Made by a program: the position numbers and the translations under genes
Part shown: piece by piece, positions 1 through 7,422 of the stretch
How positions within the stretch are numbered: the stretch's first letter is position 1
How the letters are laid out: each line of letters begins with the position of its first letter
NCBI GenBank assembly: GCA_016933115.1
Contig: JAFGBL010000082.1
Location: 1 to 38,094 of the forward strand
DNA from: Bacteroidales bacterium
GTDB lineage: Bacteria > Bacteroidota > Bacteroidia > Bacteroidales > JAADJA01
Direction of reading: 5' to 3'
Length of the DNA stretch: 38,094 nt
The notes under the pieces: generated by a model
Told to the model about the DNA's origin: nothing
Database searches by the model: none
What the model saw: only the letters and a program-made list of their open reading frames with translations

Positions 1-348
1 AATCAGTATGAAACCGTTTTCATTATGACTCCCGTTTTATCTGAAGAACAGATGAAGGAAACGGTAAAAAAGTTCAGAGATTATCTGACTGACAAGGGTG
101 CTGAAATTGTCTTTGAGGACAATTGGGGAATGCGGAAGCTGTCATATCCCATTCAGAAAAAATCAACAGGATTTTATCATTTGGTCGAATTTAAAGCCGA
201 AGGAGATATCATCCGTGATTATGAAGTCGCTTTTAAGCGTGATGAGAGAATCTTAAGGTTCCTGACGGTTAAATTGGATAAGCACGCAGTTGCTTACAAT
301 GAAAAGAAACGCAAAAAAGCCAAGGAAAAACAAGCAGCTGAAGTTTAA
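1..348 (+). CDS. rpsF: 30S ribosomal protein S6 (5' end cut off by window)
   Basis: Small-subunit ribosomal protein S6, which binds 16S rRNA as a partner of S18. The reading frame is open from base 1 and reads [14 protein letters not shown] before the first internal ATG at 25. In this family the residues NQYET follow directly after the initiator Met, so only about one codon is missing and the ATG at 25 is not the true start. The core shows GxRKLSYPI and the GFYHLVEF strand, and the tail is Lys-rich ([10 protein letters not shown]), as usual in Bacteroidota S6. It is followed 23 bp later by rpsR and then rplI, the classic operon order. Identification is secure from sequence and context. Confidence 0.95.
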   Translation, partial: NQYETVFIMTPVLSEEQMKETVKKFRDYLTDKGAEIVFEDNWGMRKLSYPIQKKSTGFYHLVEFKAEGDIIRDYEVAFKRDERILRFLTVKLDKHAVAYNEKKRKKAKEKQAAEV

Positions 349-371
349 TTAACTTAAAAATTGTAATCAAA

Positions 372-641
372 ATGGCACAGACAAATTCAGACATCAAATA
401 CTTAACGCCGATAGCAGTTGATACCAAAAGGAAGAAATACTGTCGGTTTTTAAAGAACAGGATCAAATACATCGATTATAAAGATGGAGATTTCCTGCTA
501 CGGTTCGTAAATGAACAAGGTAAAATTTTACCCAGAAGGATCACAGGAACTTCTACCAAATACCAGAAAAAAGTTGCTCAGGCTATTAAAAGGGCCAGGC
601 ATCTTGCAATATTACCTTATGTTGGTGATTTATTAAAATAA
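372..641 (+). CDS. rpsR: 30S ribosomal protein S18
   Basis: Small-subunit ribosomal protein S18, the partner of S6 on the platform of the 30S subunit. The 89-residue product has the typical core: KKYCRFLKN, then IDYKD, then [18 protein letters not shown] and a basic [18 protein letters not shown] helix ending in LPYV. Length is normal for Bacteroidota. The ATG at 372 follows an AT-rich leader with no strong Shine-Dalgarno sequence, which is common in this phylum. It lies between rpsF (23 bp upstream) and rplI (13 bp downstream) and is surely cotranscribed with both. Confidence 0.96.
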   Translation: MAQTNSDIKYLTPIAVDTKRKKYCRFLKNRIKYIDYKDGDFLLRFVNEQGKILPRRITGTSTKYQKKVAQAIKRARHLAILPYVGDLLK

Positions 642-654
642 GGAGGAAGCTATT

Positions 655-1104
655 ATGGAAATAATTTTAAAACAAGATATACAGGGATTGGGATATACCA
701 ATGATATCATAAAGGTTAAAGACGGCTATGCCAGAAATTACCTGATCCCAAAAGGATTTGCCATCTCTGCTACAGGGATAAACAGAAAAATTCTAGCTGA
801 AAACCTCAGGCAAAAAGCATTTAAAGAAGACAGGATCATCAAGGAAGCTGAAACACTTGCTAAAGCACTTGAAGGGATTACAGTTAAAATAGGTGCTAAA
901 GCTGCCGAAACAGGTAAGATTTTCGGATCGGTCAATAACATCCAGTTAGCCGAGGCAATCAAGGAACAGTTCAAATACGATATTGATCGGAAAAAGATTG
1001 TGTTGGATGCTGAGCACATTAAAGAACTGGGAACCTACACCGCCGATATTAATCTGCATAAAGAGGTGAAAGCTAAAATAAACTTTGAAGTAGTTGCTGA
1101 ATAG
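655..1104 (+). CDS. rplI: 50S ribosomal protein L9
   Basis: Large-subunit protein L9, which binds 23S rRNA domain V at the base of the L1 stalk. The 149-residue product shows the N-terminal domain (MEIILKQDIQGLGYTNDIIKVKDGYARNYLIPKG, residues about 1-35, given here only as a landmark run of conserved Gly, Lys and Tyr positions), a long connecting helix (about 45-75) and the C-terminal domain with GKIFGSV near residue 88. A clear AGGAGG lies 8-13 bp before the ATG at 655, one of the few strong Shine-Dalgarno sites in the window, and it fixes the start. It is the last gene of the rpsF-rpsR-rplI operon; an intrinsic terminator follows 24 bp after the stop. Confidence 0.96.
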   Translation: MEIILKQDIQGLGYTNDIIKVKDGYARNYLIPKGFAISATGINRKILAENLRQKAFKEDRIIKEAETLAKALEGITVKIGAKAAETGKIFGSVNNIQLAEAIKEQFKYDIDRKKIVLDAEHIKELGTYTADINLHKEVKAKINFEVVAE

Positions 1105-1128
1105 TTGAAGGTTTACACATAAAATCAG

Positions 1129-1157
1129 AAAAACCCGGGAAGTATTTCCGGGTTTTT
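1129..1157 (+). terminator. Intrinsic terminator after rplI
   Basis: A 10-bp perfect stem, AAAAACCCGG paired with CCGGGTTTTT, extended inward by weaker pairs around a GTA loop and ending in a T-run followed by CTTTTC. It closes the ribosomal protein operon. Its A-run on the other side could also let it work on the minus strand. Confidence 0.85.
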
Positions 1158-1243
1158 CTTTTCAGGTCGATTTTTGGAGAGAGATATAAAGTGAAGAGGA
1201 AAGTTCTTTGATTCAAATTATTTTTATACTCATTATCGTGTTT

Positions 1244-1399
1244 CTATTTAATAATCTCAAATTTTGTCTTCGGTTGATTGTTATCTGCTTTTTTCTGCTC
1301 TGCTAGCGAAGAACAACCGATAAGCCTTATCAACAGAAAAAGAACTGCTACATACAATAAAATTGAGATCGAAATTTTTATGGATACTTTCGCTTCCAT
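1244..1399 (-). CDS. Small membrane peptide or lipoprotein, 51 aa (unrecognised)
   Basis: A short minus-strand frame from ATG at 1399 to TAG at 1244. The product starts MEAKVSIKISIS, continues with a hydrophobic stretch (about residues 12-28, ILLYVAVLFLLIRLIG), reaches Cys29 in the context LIGCSS, and ends with a polar Lys-rich tail. This is the layout of a lipoprotein signal (LIGC as lipobox), although the single Arg inside the hydrophobic run and the short mature part also fit a one-pass membrane peptide. No family is recognised. It lies downstream of the response-regulator gene on the same strand. Its start codon is 47 bp from the 50-bp element at 1446-1495, much like the 36-bp spacing between the second copy of that element and the 113-aa gene frame ending at 10712. 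That shared geometry is the main argument that it is real. Confidence 0.45.
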   Translation of the reverse strand: MEAKVSIKISISILLYVAVLFLLIRLIGCSSLAEQKKADNNQPKTKFEIIK

Positions 1400-1445
1400 T
1401 TTTTCTGTTTATGTTGTAAAAATAAATACTGCAACAATGAAAAGC

Positions 1446-1495
1446 ATGGCAGAAAACCACTGGGAAAAAAAATGGCAGAAAACCACTGGTTTTTT
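1446..1495. repeat. 50-bp element, copy A: two 18-bp direct units plus T-run
   Basis: The unit ATGGCAGAAAACCACTGG occurs at 1446-1463 and again at 1472-1489, with starts 26 bp apart, an A-rich 8-bp spacer between them and TTTTTT after the second unit. The whole block matches 11062-11111 at 48 of 50 positions; the flanks do not match. Each unit contains a small dyad (CCACTGG), and the second unit plus the T-run can fold as AAAACC-ACT-GGTTTT, a weak hairpin. On the minus strand it lies downstream of the response-regulator gene and upstream of the 51-aa gene. It could be an operator, a promoter part, a weak terminator, or the edge of an inserted segment. Confidence 0.85.
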
Positions 1496-1534
1496 GGTTA
1501 GAAAAATCTGTTGCAGATATTAAATAATGGAAGA

Positions 1535-2173
1535 TTAATCGATAAGGTCATTCTCAACTGCCCACCTAACAAGGCCTGCCGTATTTTTTGCTCCGGCCTT
1601 GGCAAGTAAGTTGGCCCGATGACCTTCGACGGTATGGAAACTCACGATCAACTTTTCTGCGATTTCCTGGCTGGAAAATTCCTTACAGATCAAATTTAAA
1701 ATTTCCCGTTCACGTTCTGTCAATTTGGGGAATAGGGATTTTGTATTTTCGGCTTTCAATTCCTGGGTCACCAAAGATAATGATAAACGGTCGCTAAAAT
1801 ATTTCTCACCGGTAAATACTTTATTGATCGCCTGAATCAACTCATCTTTACTCGAATCTTTGAGCAAATATCCACGGGCTCCGTTCTTAATCATCCTTTT
1901 TACAAATCTTTTTTCACCAAACTGTGATAACGCAATGATCCGGACATTTGGAAATTTTCTGCTGACCATACGGGTACAATCCAGGCCATCAAGTTTGGGC
2001 ATGTTTATATCCATAAGAATAACATTGATGTCACTTCTATCATCAAGTATTTTCAAAACCTGGTAACCGTCATTGGCTTCAGCCGCAACTTTAATGTCCT
2101 GGCAATCTTCGAGGGTGGATCTAATTCCATCAATCATTAATTGATGGTCATCGGCTATAAGTAAGTTTATCAT
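1535..2173 (-). CDS. NarL/LuxR-family response regulator
   Basis: A two-domain transcription factor of 212 residues. The receiver domain has the acidic pair D8 D9, the phospho-acceptor D55 (ILMDINMP), the switch residue S83 and the conserved K105 (LLKDSS). The C-terminal GerE-type helix-turn-helix starts at LTEREREIL (about residue 150) and contains the recognition segment SFHTVEGHRANLLAK. Family knowledge says such proteins are phosphorylated by HisKA_3 kinases, dimerise and bind DNA. Three such kinases lie directly upstream on the same strand and no second regulator of this class is visible, so it is probably their common partner. It has its own candidate promoter at 2200-2231, so it may be made independently of the kinases. 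Its DNA targets are unknown; the 50-bp elements at 1446 and 11062 are candidates. Confidence 0.93.
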   Translation of the reverse strand: MINLLIADDHQLMIDGIRSTLEDCQDIKVAAEANDGYQVLKILDDRSDINVILMDINMPKLDGLDCTRMVSRKFPNVRIIALSQFGEKRFVKRMIKNGARGYLLKDSSKDELIQAINKVFTGEKYFSDRLSLSLVTQELKAENTKSLFPKLTEREREILNLICKEFSSQEIAEKLIVSFHTVEGHRANLLAKAGAKNTAGLVRWAVENDLID

Positions 2174-2199
2174 GATCTGATTTGGATTGGATTAATGTA

Positions 2200-2231
2200 C
2201 AAATTTACACATAATGCATTTTATTGTCAAT
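2200..2231 (-). promoter_or_regulatory. Candidate Bacteroidota-type promoter of the response regulator
   Basis: Read on the minus strand, TAAATTTG (2207-2200) matches TAnnTTTG exactly. ATTG (2231-2228) lies 20 bp upstream and matches three of four positions of the -33 element TTTG. The predicted transcript would start near 2193, leaving about 20 nt of leader before the ATG at 2173. Confidence 0.5.
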
Positions 2232-2262
2232 AAATAAAATTCAATAGCCAAATTTTTTTGAG

Positions 2263-4359
2263 TTATGTTTTCAACGGAATTTGAATAAAATACTTTACTC
2301 CTTGCAAAGGCTTTGATTCCAGGGTCATTTCTCCATCCAGGAACTTTACGCGCGACTCAATGCTGTTTAATCCCATAGATTTTTCTTTTATTATCTTATC
2401 AGGTTCAAATCCTTTTCCATCGTCCGAAAACTGCAAATTCAACCGATCTGGCTGAAAAGTTATATGGAGGGAAATATTATTTGCCGCTGCGTGTTTTAAG
2501 GTATTATTCAACATTTCCTGCACAATCCGGTAAAGCATTATTTCTGTATTTTCGGGTAATCTGATTTTATCACCGTCGATATTTACTTCTGCATTGGTTT
2601 TTTCTGTTTCATTTATTTGATCAAATAACTCCTCAATGGCTTCGAATAAACCGTATTTGCTGAGGAGACCCGGCATCATCTTGTGAGAGATTTTCCTGAC
2701 TTCGCCAGAAGCCAGTTCCAGCAATTTAGCTGCTTTTTCTATTATTGGTTTATTTTCAACGCTTGGATCATAAATATTTGTAAACTGCATGCGTGCAGTC
2801 GACAATAAAACGCCTAAACCATCGTGCAATTCTCGTGCGATACGTTTTCGTTCTACCTCCTGCCCTTCAACAATCAGGTGCGCAGCCAGTAATTTCTTTT
2901 CTTCTTCGAGTTGTATTATTTTTTGTTCTGCAATAATTTTATCCTTCCTGGCCTTGAGACGGACATATACAAGTGAGAAAGAAATGATCAGGCTAATGAC
3001 CAATCCAATTGCACTAGAAATATTCCTTTGATAAGTCCTTTTTTTCAAGCTCAGGTCCTTATTAAGATTTTCTTTTTCGAGCGCAAGTATCTGAGATTGC
3101 TTTTTTTCATTTTCATATTTCATTTCATACTCAGCAACGGCTTTTTGTATGTCAATTTTTAATAAAGAATCACTGAGTTGATGCTGCAAGGACTGATATT
3201 CAAATGATTTCTTATAATTTCCCTGTAATTCATAAATCTTATAAATATTATAATAAATGCTCTTTTTAAGATTTAAGTCCTTAATTTCATCAGCCAGTAT
3301 CAAGCAGGAGTCATTGATAACCAAAGCCCGGTTATAATCTTTTCGTTTTTCATAAATCAATGCTATATTTATCATATTGGTCAAAATCCCATTTTTCTGA
3401 CCGATCTCCCCGAAAATCTTTATTGCCTTATTATGAAATTCATAGGCTTTTGAATAATCCTGCTGCGCAAAATAGAAACCCCCGATATTATTATAAATAA
3501 ATCCAATTCCCGATTTGTTATGTACTTGTTCGTATATCTGAAGCGCTTTATTATAGTAGAATAATACTGAGTCATAATTTTTCTCATCATCTGCAATCAT
3601 TCCCAAATTGGTATAAGCCAGTGCTATATTCACCTGACTATTGAACCTTGAATTATAATCAATACTTTCCAGGAATTTTTGTTTTGCCTTATCATATTCA
3701 TTAAGCAAATAGTGAACTTGGCCAAGATTAATCAGATTAGGGCCAATTCCTTTTTCATCATCAATCTTTTTAAATAGTTTAATGCTTTCCAAATAATAAT
3801 ATGCGGCACTGTCATAAACTCCATTGAATTTGTAAAAAGTCCCAAATTGTGTGTATACTTTGGCTATTTGGGTGGAGTCATAAATTTCCTGGCTAAAATA
3901 CTTGCACTGCCTGTAGCATTGTATTGCGGAATCTGGAAATCCTTTATACTGATAAATTATTCCCAGGCTATAATATGAATACGCAATCAAGCTTTTATCC
4001 TTGATTGATTCGGATAAATTAAGTGATTTTTTGGCAAAGTATAAGGCACTATCCAAAGTTCCTATTCCCCTGTAAATTTTACTCTTTATATAGAAGGCTT
4101 TTGCAATGCCTTTGAGGTAATTCAAATTACCGGAAATACGTTCCGCTTCTTGCGTAATATAAATAGCTGTATCAGGTTTGTTTCGGTAGAATTTATCAGA
4201 AACGTCCAATAATGCACTCACTTTGAGAGTATCGTCCTTTTGTGCTAATAAACTATCAAGATTGGCAAAATGAGGCTCCTGACCATTGCTTATTTTATTT
4301 GCAATAAACAATGCAAATATAAAAAGCAAAATTAGGTATTGTAATTTGCTGCTAGCCAT
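2263..4359 (-). CDS. TPR-sensor histidine kinase 1 (HisKA_3/NarL class)
   Basis: A 698-residue membrane sensor kinase. Residues 1-27 form a signal or anchor (hydrophobic LQYLILLFIFALFIA). Residues about 45-400 are a series of TPR repeats predicted to be periplasmic, and 405-445 are probably coiled coil. One membrane segment lies near 447-467, followed by a second coiled coil. The dimerisation and phosphotransfer box is ERKRIARELHDGLG with H512. The HATPase domain shows the N box QEMLNNTLKHA (N618, N619), SDDGKGF (D646, D647) and MGLNSI. It should phosphorylate the regulator encoded 89 bp downstream. It is about five residues shorter before the active His than its two neighbours at 4888-6996 and 7423-9528, and its kinase core is a little more diverged. 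The signal is unknown. Confidence 0.92.
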   Translation of the reverse strand: MASSKLQYLILLFIFALFIANKISNGQEPHFANLDSLLAQKDDTLKVSALLDVSDKFYRNKPDTAIYITQEAERISGNLNYLKGIAKAFYIKSKIYRGIGTLDSALYFAKKSLNLSESIKDKSLIAYSYYSLGIIYQYKGFPDSAIQCYRQCKYFSQEIYDSTQIAKVYTQFGTFYKFNGVYDSAAYYYLESIKLFKKIDDEKGIGPNLINLGQVHYLLNEYDKAKQKFLESIDYNSRFNSQVNIALAYTNLGMIADDEKNYDSVLFYYNKALQIYEQVHNKSGIGFIYNNIGGFYFAQQDYSKAYEFHNKAIKIFGEIGQKNGILTNMINIALIYEKRKDYNRALVINDSCLILADEIKDLNLKKSIYYNIYKIYELQGNYKKSFEYQSLQHQLSDSLLKIDIQKAVAEYEMKYENEKKQSQILALEKENLNKDLSLKKRTYQRNISSAIGLVISLIISFSLVYVRLKARKDKIIAEQKIIQLEEEKKLLAAHLIVEGQEVERKRIARELHDGLGVLLSTARMQFTNIYDPSVENKPIIEKAAKLLELASGEVRKISHKMMPGLLSKYGLFEAIEELFDQINETEKTNAEVNIDGDKIRLPENTEIMLYRIVQEMLNNTLKHAAANNISLHITFQPDRLNLQFSDDGKGFEPDKIIKEKSMGLNSIESRVKFLDGEMTLESKPLQGVKYFIQIPLKT

Positions 4360-4381
4360 CAGAATTGTTTTTTGAAGTTTT

Positions 4382-4389
4382 CAAACATA
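4382..4389 (-). promoter_or_regulatory. Possible -7 box upstream of kinase 1
   Basis: TATGTTTG on the minus strand fits TAnnTTTG, 22 bp before the ATG at 4359. No TTTG-like -33 element is seen at the usual distance, so this is a weak call. Confidence 0.3.
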
Positions 4390-4502
4390 TTGATATTATT
4401 GTTTAGTAGGCTTTCTTTATTTTAAATAGCTTATTAAGCAATTATTTATAATTTACATCCTTTTTCATAAATCATAATATATCCTTGACCTTCAGCATGG
4501 AT

Positions 4503-4829
4503 TTAATCATGAATGGCTGAATTTGAATTTTTGATATTCTGGCCTCCCTCGACAACATCTCCAAGATGATTGTAAACCGTCACCAAAACCGCATGAAACA
4601 CCTCATCCCATGGTATTGGCAAACCATTTATTTTAGCCTCATAGCTGGCTTGATTTTGTCCTAGATCAGGAACCACTTTTAATACGACGTTGGTAAGTCG
4701 TCCGGATTTATCGGTTGAATTGTAATCCACCCTGATATTTTGATTTTGAGCTACGGTGACCGTGATATTTGCAAATAAATTTTCCAAAACACCGATCCTT
4801 AATTCTAATGCTGGTTGATAAAGTGCCAT
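4503..4829 (-). CDS. Small protein of unknown function, 108 aa, paired with kinase 1
   Basis: No family recognised. The product begins MALYQPALELRIGVLENLF and has no signal peptide or membrane segment. It alternates short hydrophobic strands (ITVTVAQ, LTNVVLKVVPDL, VFHAVLVTVYNHLGDVV), suggesting a small beta-rich fold, and ends in a polar Asn/Ser-rich tail. It is encoded 143 bp upstream of kinase 1 and 58 bp downstream of kinase 2, on the same strand. It therefore occupies the same slot as the 100-aa product ahead of kinase 2 and the 170-aa product ahead of kinase 3. The leader before its ATG is A-rich with no Shine-Dalgarno sequence. A role as cytoplasmic partner or target of the adjacent kinase is inference from position only. 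Confidence 0.75.
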   Translation of the reverse strand: MALYQPALELRIGVLENLFANITVTVAQNQNIRVDYNSTDKSGRLTNVVLKVVPDLGQNQASYEAKINGLPIPWDEVFHAVLVTVYNHLGDVVEGGQNIKNSNSAIHD

Positions 4830-4887
4830 AATTTTCCCTTTTTTAATTGGTTAACAATGATTTTGCTTTTAAGTAAAATTAAATTCT

Positions 4888-6996
4888 TCAGGTAACAGGA
4901 ACCACAAATGTGTACCTTACCCCTTTTCCAATAGATGATTGAACTTCAAGTTTACCAGCTAAAAACCTGACCCTGGACTGAATATTGGTTAGTCCGAATG
5001 ATTTTTGTTTTAATTTTTCCTCCATATCAAACCCTTTGCCATCGTCCATGTAATCAACTTTTAGCAGCTCAGGCTCTATTTCTATTTTAAGATGAATATT
5101 TTTGGCCTCCGCGTATTTCAAGGTATTGTTGACCATTTCCTGTATGATACGATAAATCATGATTTCTGTGTTTTCCCGCAGCCTTTTGGGTTCGCCCTTG
5201 ATTTCTGCTACTGCATGGATGTTTTCATTCTCATTAACTTGCTCCACCAATTCTTCTACGGCTTCAAAAAGGCCAAATTTGGTCAATAATCCTGGCATCA
5301 TATTGTGTGAAATCCGCCGTACATCTCCTGTAGCCAGTTCGAGTAACTCAGTCGCTCTTTCAATTATTCTTTGGTTTTCAGGTGATTTATCCCGTAGTGT
5401 TGTAAATTGCATTTTCACTGTTGATAAAAGCACGCCCAATCCATCGTGTAATTCCCTGGCAATGCGTTTACGCTCCTCTTCCTGTCCTTCCACTACCAAT
5501 TTGGCTGCCAGCAGTTTCTTTTCTTCCTCGAGTTGTTGTATTTTCTGAGATGCAATAATTTTATCTTTTCCAGCCCTGAGACGAATATTAACAAGTGAAA
5601 AAGTAATAATCAGAATGATCCCCAGTCCGGCGAACAAATAAATGTTTCTCTGAGTGGTTCTTCTCTGCAGAAAGAGATCTTTTTCGAGGTTATCATTTTC
5701 GAGGCTAAGTATTTGCGCCTGGTCCTTTTCCCTTTCATACCGAATCTCAAGTTCATTGATGACCTTAGCTTTTTCGATGTTAAATATAGAATCATTCAGC
5801 TTATGATATAATGTTTGATAGTAAAAGGCTTTATTCATATTATTATTCAATTCGTAAGTTTTGTAAATATTTTTATAAAGTTCCCTCATTCTATTTAAGG
5901 AATTCATTTCCTGAGCCATCTTTAAGCATGAATCATAAACCAGCAATGCCTTATCATAGTTTTTTCTTCTTTCAAATATTAACCCCTGGTTGATGAAGGC
6001 AGCCAAAAAACCATCATCATCTCCCAGTTCTTTGAACAACTTTTTCGCTTCAGAATATTGGTAATATGCCTTGTCGTATTGTTTTTCGGACAGATAGATA
6101 TGTCCGATATTGCTGTATAATATGGTTAATCCGTACTTGTTACCCAGTTCATTGTAAATTTCTTTAGCCTTTCTGAAATAATCCAAAGCCGTATCATTTT
6201 TTTTCTCTTCATATGCGATATTGCCTAAATTACTATAAGCAATCCCAATATACCTTTTATTATTCAGTTTCCGGTTAACCTCAATACTCTCAATCAAATA
6301 TTGTTTCGCACGTTCATAATCATACAGCAAATAATATGTACTTCCCAAATTTACAGTAGCTTTTCCCAAACCATCCCGATAACCCGTTCGCTCGGATAGC
6401 TTTATAAATTCATGAAAATAAAATATGGCAGAATCATATAACGGTTGCGCCAAATACACGGTTCCCAAGCCATTATACACATTGGCTATACCTAACGAAT
6501 CGGATAATTTTTGATATAAATCCAAACTTAACGTGTAGAAATTTTTACTTTTTTGAGGACCTTCAGTGCGGTAAAGTATGTTCCCCATTAAAAAATAATT
6601 GTCGGCAAGCCTTTTTAAATCGTTCACCGAATCGCTATGTTGGATGGCCCGCTGACAATAAAATGCAGCTGAATCAAATTTTCCCAGGTCTTTGTAAGCA
6701 AATCCGATATTGTTCAAAGCATCAATTTTTCCTTCCGGATAATCTATTTTCTTGGATAAATCCAATGCTGCTAAACCAATAACAAGGGATTCTCTGGGAT
6801 TGGTTCGTATCATTTCTTTCGAGAGCAACAAAAGAGAATTCACTCTATCAGGCCCCTCTTTTTTTCGTTCAACTTCCCTTTTCAAACTGTCCAAATCAGC
6901 AATAGCCTGACCAAATAAAAAGTCCAACTCAAATATGAATAGAATGAATGCGGCAAAAACAGTCCTAAAAATTAACGGTACTTGTTTCAATGTCAA
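4888..6996 (-). CDS. TPR-sensor histidine kinase 2 (HisKA_3/NarL class)
   Basis: A 702-residue sensor kinase with an N-terminal signal or anchor (about 8-29), periplasmic TPR repeats (about 50-400) and a coiled coil (about 405-447). One membrane segment follows at 451-472, then a cytoplasmic coiled coil, the HisKA_3 box RIARELHDGLG with H517, and a HATPase domain with QEMVNNTLKYA, MDDGKGFD and FGLTNI. It aligns with kinase 3 without gaps across at least the first 520 residues, including the position of the active His, so the two are direct paralogs. The kinase halves are nearly the same while the TPR halves differ at well over half of positions. It follows the 100-aa gene by 51 bp and precedes the 108-aa gene by 58 bp, consistent with one long transcript. 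Confidence 0.92.
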   Translation of the reverse strand: MTLKQVPLIFRTVFAAFILFIFELDFLFGQAIADLDSLKREVERKKEGPDRVNSLLLLSKEMIRTNPRESLVIGLAALDLSKKIDYPEGKIDALNNIGFAYKDLGKFDSAAFYCQRAIQHSDSVNDLKRLADNYFLMGNILYRTEGPQKSKNFYTLSLDLYQKLSDSLGIANVYNGLGTVYLAQPLYDSAIFYFHEFIKLSERTGYRDGLGKATVNLGSTYYLLYDYERAKQYLIESIEVNRKLNNKRYIGIAYSNLGNIAYEEKKNDTALDYFRKAKEIYNELGNKYGLTILYSNIGHIYLSEKQYDKAYYQYSEAKKLFKELGDDDGFLAAFINQGLIFERRKNYDKALLVYDSCLKMAQEMNSLNRMRELYKNIYKTYELNNNMNKAFYYQTLYHKLNDSIFNIEKAKVINELEIRYEREKDQAQILSLENDNLEKDLFLQRRTTQRNIYLFAGLGIILIITFSLVNIRLRAGKDKIIASQKIQQLEEEKKLLAAKLVVEGQEEERKRIARELHDGLGVLLSTVKMQFTTLRDKSPENQRIIERATELLELATGDVRRISHNMMPGLLTKFGLFEAVEELVEQVNENENIHAVAEIKGEPKRLRENTEIMIYRIIQEMVNNTLKYAEAKNIHLKIEIEPELLKVDYMDDGKGFDMEEKLKQKSFGLTNIQSRVRFLAGKLEVQSSIGKGVRYTFVVPVT

Positions 6997-7047
6997 GAGC
7001 GATTTATTAATTGATAAATTAATATTTCCGGTATGAAATTAATAAAA

Positions 7048-7350
7048 TCATTCCGCAATATCAATTTTTCGTGCCACATTCCCACCGGTAGTTTCTTCAT
7101 CCGAATTGATCTCAATCACCACTTTGTGATATTCACCATCCCAGCCAAGTGTGTGAGATGCCGGAAAAATATCTTCATCACTGTCATCATTAACTAAATA
7201 ATACCTGATGATTGACAGTTGGTTGCCCGAATTGTCCGTTGTCAGATATGAAATACTTTTATTGGCAGGAAGCAGGACTTCAAATGAAGAAATCAATTTG
7301 CTGCTTGAAACTTGCTTTAAACCTGACTGAATTTCATAATAATTTATCAT
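7048..7350 (-). CDS. Small protein of unknown function, 100 aa, paired with kinase 2
   Basis: No family recognised. The protein starts MINYYEIQSGLKQVSSSKLI, has no signal peptide, and reads as alternating beta strands (FEVLLPA, SISYLTT, LSIIRYYLV, YHKVVIEIN) joined by acidic loops (DDSDED, NSDEETTGG). It ends ARKIDIAE. It is strongly acidic. It shares no clear sequence with the 108-aa or 170-aa small proteins, yet occupies the same slot immediately upstream of a TPR kinase. Upstream of it, 72 bp separate it from kinase 3. Codon use and spacing look like those of its neighbours. Function unknown; partner or ligand of kinase 2 is inference. Confidence 0.72.
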   Translation of the reverse strand: MINYYEIQSGLKQVSSSKLISSFEVLLPANKSISYLTTDNSGNQLSIIRYYLVNDDSDEDIFPASHTLGWDGEYHKVVIEINSDEETTGGNVARKIDIAE

Positions 7351-7422
7351 GATACAAAAATTAGAGGTTTATAAAAAGATTACTGAAAATTTCATCTTTT
7401 TTATTTAGGTTATTGCTCATAG

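Noticed and set aside
1446-1495. CRISPR array
   Set aside because: Only two units per locus with an 8-bp A-rich spacer identical in type at both loci; no cas genes.
1446-1495. Strong intrinsic terminator for the response-regulator gene
   Set aside because: The only hairpin is AAAACC-ACT-GGTTTT, six mostly weak pairs; a minor terminator role is possible but does not explain the conserved double unit.
1278-1523. Plus-strand frame of 81 codons covering the 50-bp element
   Set aside because: It is antisense to the better 51-aa frame, has no family features, and its end is simply translated repeat (MAENHW-type residues). The same residues appear in a meaningless frame at the other copy.
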